NCBI GenBank assembly: GCA_003427395.1 | Contig: BFEA01000590.1 | Location: 15,774 to 36,208, forward strand | Direction: 5' to 3' | DNA: 20,435 nucleotides | DNA from: Chara braunii | Lineage: Eukaryota > Streptophyta > Charophyceae > Charales > Characeae | Shown here: positions 8,562 to 16,400 of the stretch, piece by piece | How the letters are laid out: every line of letters starts with the position of its first letter | How positions within the stretch are numbered: the stretch's first letter is position 1 | Notes under the pieces: generated by a model | What the model was told of the DNA's origin: nothing | Databases searched by the model: none | What the model saw: only the letters and a program-made list of their open reading frames with translations | Program-made: the position numbers and the translations under genes

Positions 8562-9818
8562 ATGGTAGGCGACCACTACCGGGATGGTAGTAGGGAAGGG
8601 CGGTGGCCCCGGTCACCAGAGCGAGGCCGACGAAGTAATAGGGAAGGCAGTCGCGAACGATATATGGGATCACGAAGCAACAGTCGCGAAGATAGGAGGG
8701 ATGATCCTCCTCGGCGTGGACCTCCCACGTGTTTCGGATGCAGAGTGGTGGGACATTATCACTCAGAATGTTGGAGGTACTGGACAAATCGCGTGGCCCG
8801 TCGCCGGATGGAAGCGGATGGTTACGTCTGTCCGGTAGAATTCAGTAGGAGGACTGCGACCGTATCCCCACCTCGCGGCCAGGTTCAGCAACCACTAAGT
8901 GGAGGTGACCAGGGCGCCCACAATCAGCTTGATGAGCTTGGTAAGACGGTCGCCTCCGTACAGGAGTTCGTTAAGATGGAGCGAGCGAGGCGAGCTGAGA
9001 AGGAGCAGCGTCGTCTGGAGCGTGAGGAAGCTCGGCGTGCTGAGGCGGAAGCAAGGAGAGCCGAGGCTGAGCGGGCTGCACGTAAGGCGGAGAAATTACG
9101 TAAACGGGAGGAAGAACAACTTGCGATGGCAAAGGCTGTTGAAGTGCAGCTCTCATTGAGGCTCGGCGATATTCGAGACGAGATAAAAACCGAAGTGCGG
9201 AAGGCCTTGACAAGTACAGCGCTGAAAAGTCAACCGGAGGCCGCTGTAACTGTCACCGGGAAAGGGAAGGAAGTACTCATTGGTAGTCTTCCGTCAACTT
9301 CGGGATCAGCTAACGAAGTGGACGTTATCACGGAGGGAACGACGAAGCTAGTGATACAAGAGAAGCGGAAACGTGGTGAAGATACACCTGTGGGCGACAG
9401 CCCGCCTGTTACCACGCCAACTAAACGAACGAGAAAACGCATGGACGTGCGCCCGGTGCGTCTCTCGGGGAGACTGCAGCGAACAAGGAGCAGGGTCTCC
9501 GTTCAACGACCAGCGAAAAGGTTGGCGTCTAAAGCATTTACGATGATGAAGCAACCGACCACGGACAACGCCATGGAGCGGATGATTTTTCTCGACAACA
9601 CTCGTAGGGAGTTATCAAAAATGGATTACGACACCTTGCGTTCCTTTTGCCGTGAGGAAGGCTACACCACGAAGGTGCAAGCTATTTTTGACCTCGCCGA
9701 CAAACGAGCACAGTTGCGTTTGGGCGACTTGGTCCCTGATTTCGACAGTTTCTTGAATTTGGAGGAGGAAGCAGTGAGATCTAGTCAGGACGAGGCGGAA
9801 GACGAGACTCAGGTTTGA
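8562..9818 (+). CDS. ORF1: gag-like CCHC zinc-knuckle, coiled-coil, SAP-like protein
   Basis: The frame is open from 8439; the first in-frame ATG is 8562 with a good context (A at -3, G at +4), giving 418 residues. In order: an Arg/Ser/Gly-rich N-terminus; a CX2CX4HX4C zinc knuckle at residues 57-70 (CFGCRVVGHYHSEC, bases 8730-8771), typical of retroelement nucleocapsid domains; a charged Ala/Arg/Glu-rich coiled coil at about 122-193; two basic clusters at about 267-295 (KRKRGED, KRTRKR), possible nuclear signals; a SAP-like helix pair at about 352-388 (DYDTLRSFCREEGYTTKVQA); and an acidic tail. Inference: it binds and multimerises on element RNA and may tether it to chromatin. It ends in TGA at 9816, in frame with the endonuclease. 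Confidence 0.78.
   Translation: MVGDHYRDGSREGRWPRSPERGRRSNREGSRERYMGSRSNSREDRRDDPPRRGPPTCFGCRVVGHYHSECWRYWTNRVARRRMEADGYVCPVEFSRRTATVSPPRGQVQQPLSGGDQGAHNQLDELGKTVASVQEFVKMERARRAEKEQRRLEREEARRAEAEARRAEAERAARKAEKLRKREEEQLAMAKAVEVQLSLRLGDIRDEIKTEVRKALTSTALKSQPEAAVTVTGKGKEVLIGSLPSTSGSANEVDVITEGTTKLVIQEKRKRGEDTPVGDSPPVTTPTKRTRKRMDVRPVRLSGRLQRTRSRVSVQRPAKRLASKAFTMMKQPTTDNAMERMIFLDNTRRELSKMDYDTLRSFCREEGYTTKVQAIFDLADKRAQLRLGDLVPDFDSFLNLEEEAVRSSQDEAEDETQV
9816..9818 (+). other. In-frame TGA separating ORF1 from the endonuclease
   Basis: The next stop in the same frame is TAA at 10419. Between the TGA and the endonuclease YIG motif there is no in-frame ATG; the first is 10062, inside the motif. The endonuclease would therefore need UGA readthrough, a non-AUG start, or an ancestral sense codon here. 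TGA is one C-to-T step from CGA (Arg). Confidence 0.7.
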
Positions 9819-10421
9819 AGTGGGCTTACCACTAATCAATGGATTGTTGTGTCTGACGTCATCATCTCTTTTCGGTATGCAGCTGATGCGACTCTTGATC
9901 TGGTTTTTTGCCTTCTGACCTTACTATTCGCGTTACGTGGTCAGTATCGTTGGCTTTTGAAATGTGTTGACTCGTGGCTAAATCTCTATCTAAAGTATGG
10001 ACTGGAGTTCTTATCACTACCTAACTGCGTCTATGTCGTGACATTTACCCGATGTAAGTCTATGTATGTCGGACAGACGTCTAGACTTCCTGTGACTAGA
10101 TGGAGAGAACACCTGTCTTTCTTTAAGCGTAACGCTAAAAATACCCACCTTTACCTATGGTGGAGATGTTTTGGAGTGGAGTCCTACTGTCTATCGCCCG
10201 TGGAGGTTGTTGAACCCACTGACCTGGTTACCGTAGAGAAAGCGTTTATACGTCAATGGAGTCCGTTTTTTAACACGGCTGGTGTAAGCCCGGTTCCTAG
10301 CAGTAATAGACGCCTCGGGAAGAAGGAACGGGTGAGGCGAGCTGAGAACCAAGTGCAGATAGTAATCGACCCGTACTCCCAATACGTGCTCGCGTGGGTA
10401 TTGACGATGTCTGGTCCGTAA
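9819..10421 (+). CDS. GIY-YIG endonuclease domain of the Penelope-like element
   Basis: About 200 codons in the ORF1 frame. GIY corresponds to CVYVV (10026-10040) and YIG to MYVGQT (10062-10079). These are followed by TRWREHL with the helix Arg and His, and by VEKAFIRQWSPFFN, whose Glu (10236-10238) and final Asn match the catalytic Glu and conserved Asn of the family. All expected catalytic positions are present. The Cys/His metal-ligand pattern (CCHH) usual in Penelope endonucleases is not evident, as in Chlamys elements. Known role: nicking the target for target-primed reverse transcription. A hydrophobic helix (DLVFCLLTLLFAL) and about 60 residues of unknown role precede the domain. It has no AUG start of its own. 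Confidence 0.82.
   Translation, partial: SGLTTNQWIVVSDVIISFRYAADATLDLVFCLLTLLFALRGQYRWLLKCVDSWLNLYLKYGLEFLSLPNCVYVVTFTRCKSMYVGQTSRLPVTRWREHLSFFKRNAKNTHLYLWWRCFGVESYCLSPVEVVEPTDLVTVEKAFIRQWSPFFNTAGVSPVPSSNRRLGKKERVRRAENQVQIVIDPYSQYVLAWVLTMSGP
10346..10421 (+). other. Overlap where the reading frame changes by -1
   Basis: The endonuclease frame ends at TAA 10419-10421. The next coding frame is open from 10346, so a -1 shift within these 76 bases would join them. I see no canonical XXXYYYZ slippery heptamer here. A GTAAGT at 10418 and a pyrimidine-rich TTTATAG ending at 10484 would define a 67-nt intron, but removing it gives the wrong frame. A one-base insertion or two-base deletion in this copy is the simplest reading. 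Confidence 0.6.
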
Positions 10422-10720
10422 GTATCTTCCAGATCCTATGGAGTCAGGATGATAAGAGTATTCGTTCTTTCACTTTGTTTATAGAAGGGGGTTGTACTTG
10501 GTGTGACCGGTGGAACGGTTTGCGAAAAGCTTTCGGGTCTTCCCTTGTTACGTACGGAGGCAAGACGGGCTGTCTGAAAGAGTTTAAGAAAGCCTTTGAG
10601 ACTGACGGCTGTATTGAGTTTCAGTACCTGAGACGGTGGCGAGCACGGAAGGGTATTAACAAACCTCTCCTTATCTCGCTGTTACGGAACCCGAAACGTT
10701 TGGAGCGTTTTCGATCCTAG
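10422..10720 (+). CDS. Linker region between endonuclease and RT, ends in TAG
   Basis: About 100 residues in the RT frame; the frame itself is open from 10346. It contains a CTWCDRW (CxxC) motif near 10497, a basic segment (RRWRARKG) and a helical, charged C-terminus, and stops at TAG 10718-10720. The RT frame then continues in the same phase with no ATG at its start, so this is most likely one polypeptide interrupted by a nonsense change; CAG to TAG is a single transition. I do not recognise the domain. Confidence 0.6.
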
Positions 10721-12397
10721 GACCTCGACTCGCTTTCTAGCTTGTTCAACACTGTTAAGGAGTTCCATCACAAGAGTACGTGTGCATACCTCAGACGGCT
10801 GATTGGGAGATGTGTGAAGGACGAATTTGGGTTTAATCTTTCGGCTCGTATTGTTTTTCGCCTTGTTTTTTACGATCGCATCAAATTGGCGGAGGTACGT
10901 AAGTTAGTAAACGACAAGTTAGGAAAGTTGACTCTCTCACCTTGCGTGATTCGACGTGCACGGAAATCACTCCGCATCATCTGGACACGGAATCCCAGTG
11001 TTGCGGACTTGATTCACAACCATCGGGTTTTTGCCCGTCAGGATGTGTTACCCTGCAGCTGTGCAGGCTTACCGTACCCACCGGTACGAGGTCACGTGCG
11101 CTTTCGACTGCGTGATGTGGAAGGCATATCACCTATGCTGACGAATGCTAACAACGTACCTAAAATTAATCATCGTTTTAGGGCGTTGAAATTGGGCCAG
11201 GAAATCAGCGACAGTTTCTCCAAGTGGGCTAACATGAAGGGGCTCACTGTGTGTTGCTCAGCAGTTGAATTGAACAAATGTATGACAAATGTTGGTGTTC
11301 AGACAGGTTGTTTTTTTGACATGTCGGAGGTCATTGATCTGAGGAGACGGTTCAGTGGCTTGGTCCTTACTCCCTTGGATAGGAATCCGGGGGAGACTCT
11401 TGTTTTGTGTCGCCTGTTGTATTATGAGGGAATGATGAATTTGTTCATCCGGAATGTTGGTTATGTACCTGTCACAAAGACTGAGGAAATTTTGGCTGTT
11501 GAAATGAAAGTGGCGTTAAAGGCCGAAGGCATTTTGAAATTTGCACGTTGGCAAGGGAAAGGCTCTATTGGCCATACATTCGCGATGCCAAAGCACAAGG
11601 ACGTAAAGCGGTTTCGCCCTATCTGCCCATCTTATTCCGAATACACTTTACAGACTAGTAAAGCGGTTGTTTCGATGCTGAGGGGTAAGCTTGAAGGGAT
11701 TAATAAGAAGTTGCGCGGCACGGGTTCGGACCCTGTTGTAGCTCGTTCTTTCAATATTAAAGACATGTTTAGTCTTTTGCCACACCAGGATATCCTGAAT
11801 GTTGTGGACTGGCTGCTGGATTTCCACGCAAGCAAAGGCAGAAAGTTTGTCAGGGTAAACACCAGGGGTAAGGGTGCGAGTTTTGGTATTACAACCGGTT
11901 ATGATCACTGGAGGAGGATTGAATTTGTTGAGATTCGAAAGTTTGTTGAGTTTGAACTTGCCCACACCAACACTTACGCCTTGACCGTTCTCCTTCAGCA
12001 AAAGGTCGGGATACCTATGGGGAAAAGTACATCCCCCGCTCTTGCTTGCATCATGTGTGCACGCTCCAAGTACTTGTTCCTGCAAAGCTTGGGGAACCAA
12101 CGTCGCTTCCTGTTTGGTGTCCGACTCGTTGATGACGTGAGCATCTTCATTGGGAGCAAACGCTTATCGCCCCAAGATGTTGAGGGAATTTTTTCGGCGT
12201 TCTCGGGATGTTATCCAGAGAATCTCTCTCTTAAGCGCACAGATGATGGGACTGGTTCTTGGGATTTTTTGAGTTGCATGGTCAGGTGCAACCGTTACTA
12301 TCCATTTGTGGAATGCGTACAGACCTCCAGAAATGAGTCTTCTCTGTGGAATGAAGAGCGTTTAACCTTTCTCAATGGGCAATCTTTCAATTCGTGA
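10721..12397 (+). CDS. Reverse transcriptase of the Penelope-like element, with CxC linker
   Basis: About 558 codons after the TAG; no ATG marks the start. A CxC motif (LPCSCAGLPY, bases 11054-11062) lies about 180 residues before the first RT motif, as in N-terminal-EN Penelope elements. RT motifs in order: motif 1 LVLTPLDRNPGETLV; motif 2 KRFRPICPS; motif A FNIKDMFSLLP with catalytic Asp at 11762-11764; motif B VGIPMGKSTSPALA; motif C RLVDDVSIF with the Asp pair at 12131-12136. The first motif C residue is Val rather than the usual Tyr or Ala. About 70 residues separate A and B, enough for the insertion-in-fingers domain shared with telomerase RT (inference). All catalytic aspartates are kept. 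The frame stops at TGA 12395, before the thumb is complete. Confidence 0.87.
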   Translation, partial: DLDSLSSLFNTVKEFHHKSTCAYLRRLIGRCVKDEFGFNLSARIVFRLVFYDRIKLAEVRKLVNDKLGKLTLSPCVIRRARKSLRIIWTRNPSVADLIHNHRVFARQDVLPCSCAGLPYPPVRGHVRFRLRDVEGISPMLTNANNVPKINHRFRALKLGQEISDSFSKWANMKGLTVCCSAVELNKCMTNVGVQTGCFFDMSEVIDLRRRFSGLVLTPLDRNPGETLVLCRLLYYEGMMNLFIRNVGYVPVTKTEEILAVEMKVALKAEGILKFARWQGKGSIGHTFAMPKHKDVKRFRPICPSYSEYTLQTSKAVVSMLRGKLEGINKKLRGTGSDPVVARSFNIKDMFSLLPHQDILNVVDWLLDFHASKGRKFVRVNTRGKGASFGITTGYDHWRRIEFVEIRKFVEFELAHTNTYALTVLLQQKVGIPMGKSTSPALACIMCARSKYLFLQSLGNQRRFLFGVRLVDDVSIFIGSKRLSPQDVEGIFSAFSGCYPENLSLKRTDDGTGSWDFLSCMVRCNRYYPFVECVQTSRNESSLWNEERLTFLNGQSFNS

Positions 12398-12613
12398 GGC
12401 AGTAAGACCCAAAAGAGTGTTGTTTTAGCAAGTTACCTGCACCGCATTGACCGGAACACATCGGCGCGACATGAGATCCCTCGAAGGGTGATTTCGCTTA
12501 AAAGGGAAGCAAGGTTGAAGGATTTCCCGCATGATTTCTTTCTGCGCATATTGAAACGCTTCGCTCACGGGCGTGACGCGTATTGGAAGTTAGCAGTTGA
12601 TTTGGCCAGTTGA
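12398..12613 (+). pseudogene. RT C-terminal (thumb) coding continued past an in-frame TGA
   Basis: The RT frame stays open for 71 more codons after TGA 12395-12397 and ends at TGA 12611-12613, at the edge of the 3' pseudo-LTR. The translated stretch (for example VVLASYLHRIDRN, then RRVISLKREARLKDFP and FFLRILKRF) looks like the basic helical C-terminus of Penelope RTs and has no start codon. Its ending at the pseudo-LTR is what a complete RT ORF would do. It is therefore probably part of the RT cut off by a recent nonsense change (CGA to TGA) or read through. Confidence 0.7.
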
Positions 12614-13187
12614 GGTTCTTTTTTTGTTCTCTGTTTTTATCCCGAAGTAGTAAGTTTTTTTGGGTTTCGATCCGTAGGACTGTGTTTAGCGATTTCTCGT
12701 TCTCTATCCGGGTTTCGATCCATAGGCCCACTTTAGCGATCCCTGATACTCCTTGAGGACGGGTTCCCTTTTGTTTACTTGTACTGCCCCTTGAGCCTGG
12801 TCGTTTTGTGTGGGTTTGATTTTGGCTCGGTCGGAAACGTTTGGAGTGGGCCTTGTGTTCCTACCTTTGTTTTGCTTAGTACTAGCTACTTGTCGACTGT
12901 TTCTCTGGTAAGTTCGACAGTACCTCAGAGTTAGCACGTAGTACTTAAGCATTCGATGTTAGTGCAGTAGACCTCTTTCAGTTGACGGTCCTTCACGACT
13001 TTTGTCGGGATTGACCGTGGGTACGTGGATCGCTTTGGTGGTTCATGGGGTTGTGGAATGATTGAATGTTAACCGATTTTTCTATTGCACTTCCGAAGTG
13101 TGTGTTACGTGCGTGTCTTACGCGTGTGATTCTGTTTGGTTGATGTACTTGTACGATCAGCTATGATGTATGCGTTTGCATAGATCT
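12612..13187 (+). repeat. 3' pseudo-LTR of the Penelope-like element
   Basis: Direct repeat of 7801-8403. It starts right at the end of the RT reading frame and ends TTTGCATAGATCTAT. It lacks 12 bp found in the 5' copy near 8308. It probably supplies the 3' UTR. Minus-strand frames across both repeats are antisense shadows without domains. Confidence 0.88.
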
Positions 13188-13236
13188 ATATTTTGAAGTT
13201 ATTCTGCTAAGCCAAAAAAAAAAAAAAAATCGCAAA
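13188..13236 (-). mobile_element. Right-hand remainder of R copy 8
   Basis: TTTTGAAGTTATTCTGCTAAGCC, an A run of 16 and TCGCAAAATATA match the R element just after its CATGCCTCTAT-equivalent point (compare 3977-4020). The rest of the copy is missing; the sequence jumps to the terminus of copy 9. Confidence 0.65.
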
Positions 13237-13238
13237 AT

Positions 13239-13420
13239 ATATAGGGTCACCAGCCCGTATGTACGGAGGTCCTTGGGCCGACCTCCGTACGTACGGGCGT
13301 TTAGGGTTGAACCCGAAAGCGTTCGACCCCCGCCAAAACTAATTTCGAGGCCTAAAAATACGTTTTTTTTCCTGAAATGTTTTTCGTGAGTTCTCTATGA
13401 TGTGAGGGACATGCCTCTAT
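13239..13420 (-). mobile_element. R element copy 9 fragment
   Basis: It matches 7611-7793 almost base for base, with about 7 differences in 183 by eye. It ends at the identical CATGCCTCTAT, where the TAGAG satellite begins. It contains only the GC-rich right end and adjoining boxes of R. Confidence 0.78.
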
Positions 13421-16400
13421 AATAAAGTAGAGTGTCGTAGAATAAAGTAGTGTGTCGTAGAGTAGAGTGGAGTGTCGTAGAGTGTCGTCGAGTATCGTAT
13501 CGTAGAGTAGAGTAGAGTAGAGTATATTAGAGTGAAGTAGAGTAAAGTGTTATAGAGTGTCGTAGAGTAGAGTACATTAGAGTATCGTAGAGGAGAGTAG
13601 AGAGTCGTAGAATAGAGTATCGTAGAGTAGATTGCCATATATTAGATTGTTGTGGAGTAGAGTAGAGTAAAGTAGAGTAGAGTAGAGTAGAGTAGAGTAT
13701 AGTAGAGTAAAGTATAATAGAGTAGAGTAAAACGTCATAGAGTGTCTTCGAGTAAATTACAATAGAGTGTCGTAGAGGAGAGTAAAATATCATAGTGTAG
13801 AGTAGACTATCATAGAGTAGATTGTTGTACAATAGAGTAGAGTAGAGTAGAGTAGAGTAGAGTGTCTCAGAGTAGAGTAAAGTAAAATAGAGTAGAGTAG
13901 AGTAAAGTAGAGTGTCATAGAGTGGGGTAAAGCAGAGTGTCGCAGAGTAGAGTAGAGTGTTGTAGAGTGTCGTAGAGTAGAGTAATCTGTTTTAGAGTAA
14001 AGTAGAGTAGAGTGTCGTATAGTAGAGTGGAGTAGGGTAGAGTGTCATAGTGTAAAGTGTCATTGAGTGTCATAGAATAGAGTACAGTGTGTAGAATGTC
14101 GAAGACTAGAGTAGACTCGAGTGTGGTAAAGTAGAGAAGAGTAGAGTAGAGAAGAGTGTCGTTGAGTAGAGTATAGTACAGCAGAGTGTCGTAAGTGTCG
14201 TAGAGTACAGTAGAGTGTCGTGGAGTAGAGTAGAGTACAGTGTTGTAAAGTACAGTAGAGTATAGTAGAGTACAGTAGAGTAGAGTTTTGTAGAGTGTCT
14301 TACAGTATCGAAGAGTACCGTAGAGTGTCGTAGAGTGTCATAGAGTAGAGTAGAGTGTCGTCGACTATATTACAGTAAAGTGTCGTAGAGGACAATAAAG
14401 TGTCGTTCTGAAGAGTAGAGTATCGTACAATAGATTGTCGTAGAGTAGAGTAGAGTAACGTAAAGTAGAGTGTCATAGAGTAGAGTGTCGTACAATAGAG
14501 TAGAGTAGAGTAGAGTAGAGTAGAGTAGAGTAGAGTAGAGTAGAGTAGAGTACAGTAGAGTACAATAGAGTAGAGTATCATACAGTAAAGTAGATTGTCG
14601 TAGAGTGTCGTAGAGTGTCGTAGAATAGAGTGTTGTCGAGTGTCGTAGAGTACAGTGTCATATAGTAGAGTAGAGTGTCCTAGAGTGTCTTAAAGTACAA
14701 TAGAGTCTCATTCAATAGAGTAAAGTAAAGTGTCGTAGAGAAAAGTTGTAGAGTAGAGCAGAGTGTCGTAGAGTGTCGTCGAGTAGAGTAGAGTGTCGCA
14801 GAGAAGAGTAGAGTAGAGTAGAGTTAAGTGTCTTAGAGTAGAGTGTTATAGAGTAGCATAGAGTGTCATAGAGTACATTAGAGTAGAGTGTCGTAGAGTA
14901 GAGTACAATAAAGTAAAATGTCATAGAGTAAAGTGTCATAGAGTATCGTAGAGTGTCCTAGAGTGTCGTGGGGTACAATAGAGTGAAGAGTTGTAGAGTC
15001 TCGAAGAGTACAGTGTCATAGAGTAGAGTAGAGTGCCCTAGAGTGTCTTAGAGTATAGTAGAGTGTCGTAGAGTAGAGTAGAGTAAAGTGCCATAGAGAA
15101 GAGTGTTGTATAGTATTATGTTATACAGTAGAGTGGAGTGTAGTAGAGTAGAGTAAAGTGTCATAGAAAAGAGTAGAGTAGAGTAGAGTAGAGTGTCGTA
15201 GAGTGTCATAGAGTAGAGTGTCATAGAGTACAAAAAAGTAGAGTGTCGTAGAGTAGAGTACAATAGAATAGAGTGTCGCAGAGTAAAGTGTCATGAAGTA
15301 TCGTAGAGTAGAGTAGAATGTCATAGAGTAGAGTAGAGTAGAGTAGAGAACAATGTCGTAGATTAGAGTAGAGTGTCCTTGAGTGTCGTAAAGTAGAATA
15401 AAGTAGAATAGAGTAGAGTAGAGTGTCAGAGAGTACAGTAAAGTGTCGTAGAGTAGTGTAGAATGTTGTAGAGTAGAGTAAAGTGTCAGAGAGTGTCGTA
15501 GAGTGTTGTAGAGTAGAATCGAGTGTCGTAGTGTAGAGTAGAGTGTCGTAGAGTAGAGTACAATGTCGTAAAGTGTCGTAAAGTATAGTAGAGTAAAGTA
15601 TAGGAAAGTAGAGTGTTGTGGAGTATCGTGGAGTAGAGTGTTGTAGGGTAGAGTAGAGTAGATTATGGTGTCGTACAGTAGAATACAATATAATAAAGTG
15701 TTGTGGAGTAAAGTAGAGTAGAGCGTTGCGAAGTAGAGTAAAGTAAAGTATTAGATTGTCATAGAGAAGAGTAGAGTGTCGCAGAGTAGAGTAGAGTAGA
15801 GTAGAGTAGAGTAAAGTGTCATAGAGTAGAGTAGAGTAGAGTAGAGTAGAGTAGAGTAGAGTAGAGTAGAGTGGAGTAGAGTNAGAGTAGAGTAGAGTAG
15901 AGTAGAGTAAAGTGTCATAGAGTAGAGTAGAGTAGAGTAGAGTAGAGTAGAGTAGAGTAGAGTAGAGTGGAGTAGAGTAGAGTAGAGTAGAGTAGAGTAG
16001 AGTAGAGTAGAGAAGAGTAGAGTAGAGTAGAGTAGAGTAAAGTACAGTAGAGTAGAGTGTCGTACTATAAAATAGAGTAGAGTAGAGTGGAGTAGAGTAG
16101 AGCAGAAAGTCGTTAAGTAGAGTAGAGGGGGGTGTCGTAGAGTAGAGTGTTGCAGAGTGTCTTAGAGTACATTAGAATGTAGTAAAGTAGAGTGTAGCAG
16201 AGAAGAGTAAAGTACAATAGGTAAAATAGAGTAAAGTAGAGTAGAGTAGAGTAGAGTAGAGTAGAGTAGAGTAGAGTAGAGTAGAGTAGAGTAGAGTAGA
16301 CTAGAGCAGAATATAGTAGAGTAAAGTATCGTAGAGCAAAGTAGAGTAGAGTGTTGTACAATAGAGTAGAGTAGTGTTTTATAAAGTGTCGTAGAGTGTC

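Larger units (their letters stand above)
7794..13187 (+). mobile_element. Penelope-like retrotransposon with N-terminal GIY-YIG (Chlamys/Naiad type)
   Basis: A 5.4-kb element with direct pseudo-LTRs of about 0.6 kb enclosing a gag-like ORF1, a GIY-YIG endonuclease, a CxC-containing linker and a reverse transcriptase, all on the plus strand. Seen directly: the domains, the terminal repeats, and the lack of any integrase, protease or RNase H region. Known: canonical Penelope-like elements have RT followed by GIY-YIG, whereas the Chlamys/Naiad clade has the permuted order with a CxC motif between, carries pseudo-LTRs, lacks hammerhead ribozymes and favours microsatellites. All of these fit; I find no CTGATGA hammerhead core in the pseudo-LTRs. 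The coding region has three in-frame stops and one frame change, so this copy is probably not intact. The ORF1 gag-like protein is not part of the standard description of Penelope-like elements. Confidence 0.85.

Noticed and set aside
9813-9882. Short intron removing the ORF1 stop, with an acceptor at TATGCAG
   Set aside because: The donor is weak (GTTTGA), and the 70-nt removal shifts the endonuclease out of frame.
10418-10484. Spliceosomal intron (GTAAGT...TTTATAG) joining endonuclease and RT
   Set aside because: Removal of 67 nt leads to the wrong frame with an early stop.
7794-13187. LTR retrotransposon or endogenous retrovirus
   Set aside because: There are direct terminal repeats and a zinc knuckle, but no protease, RNase H or integrase. 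The RT motifs, GIY-YIG and CxC fit Penelope-like elements, and the repeats do not have TG...CA ends.
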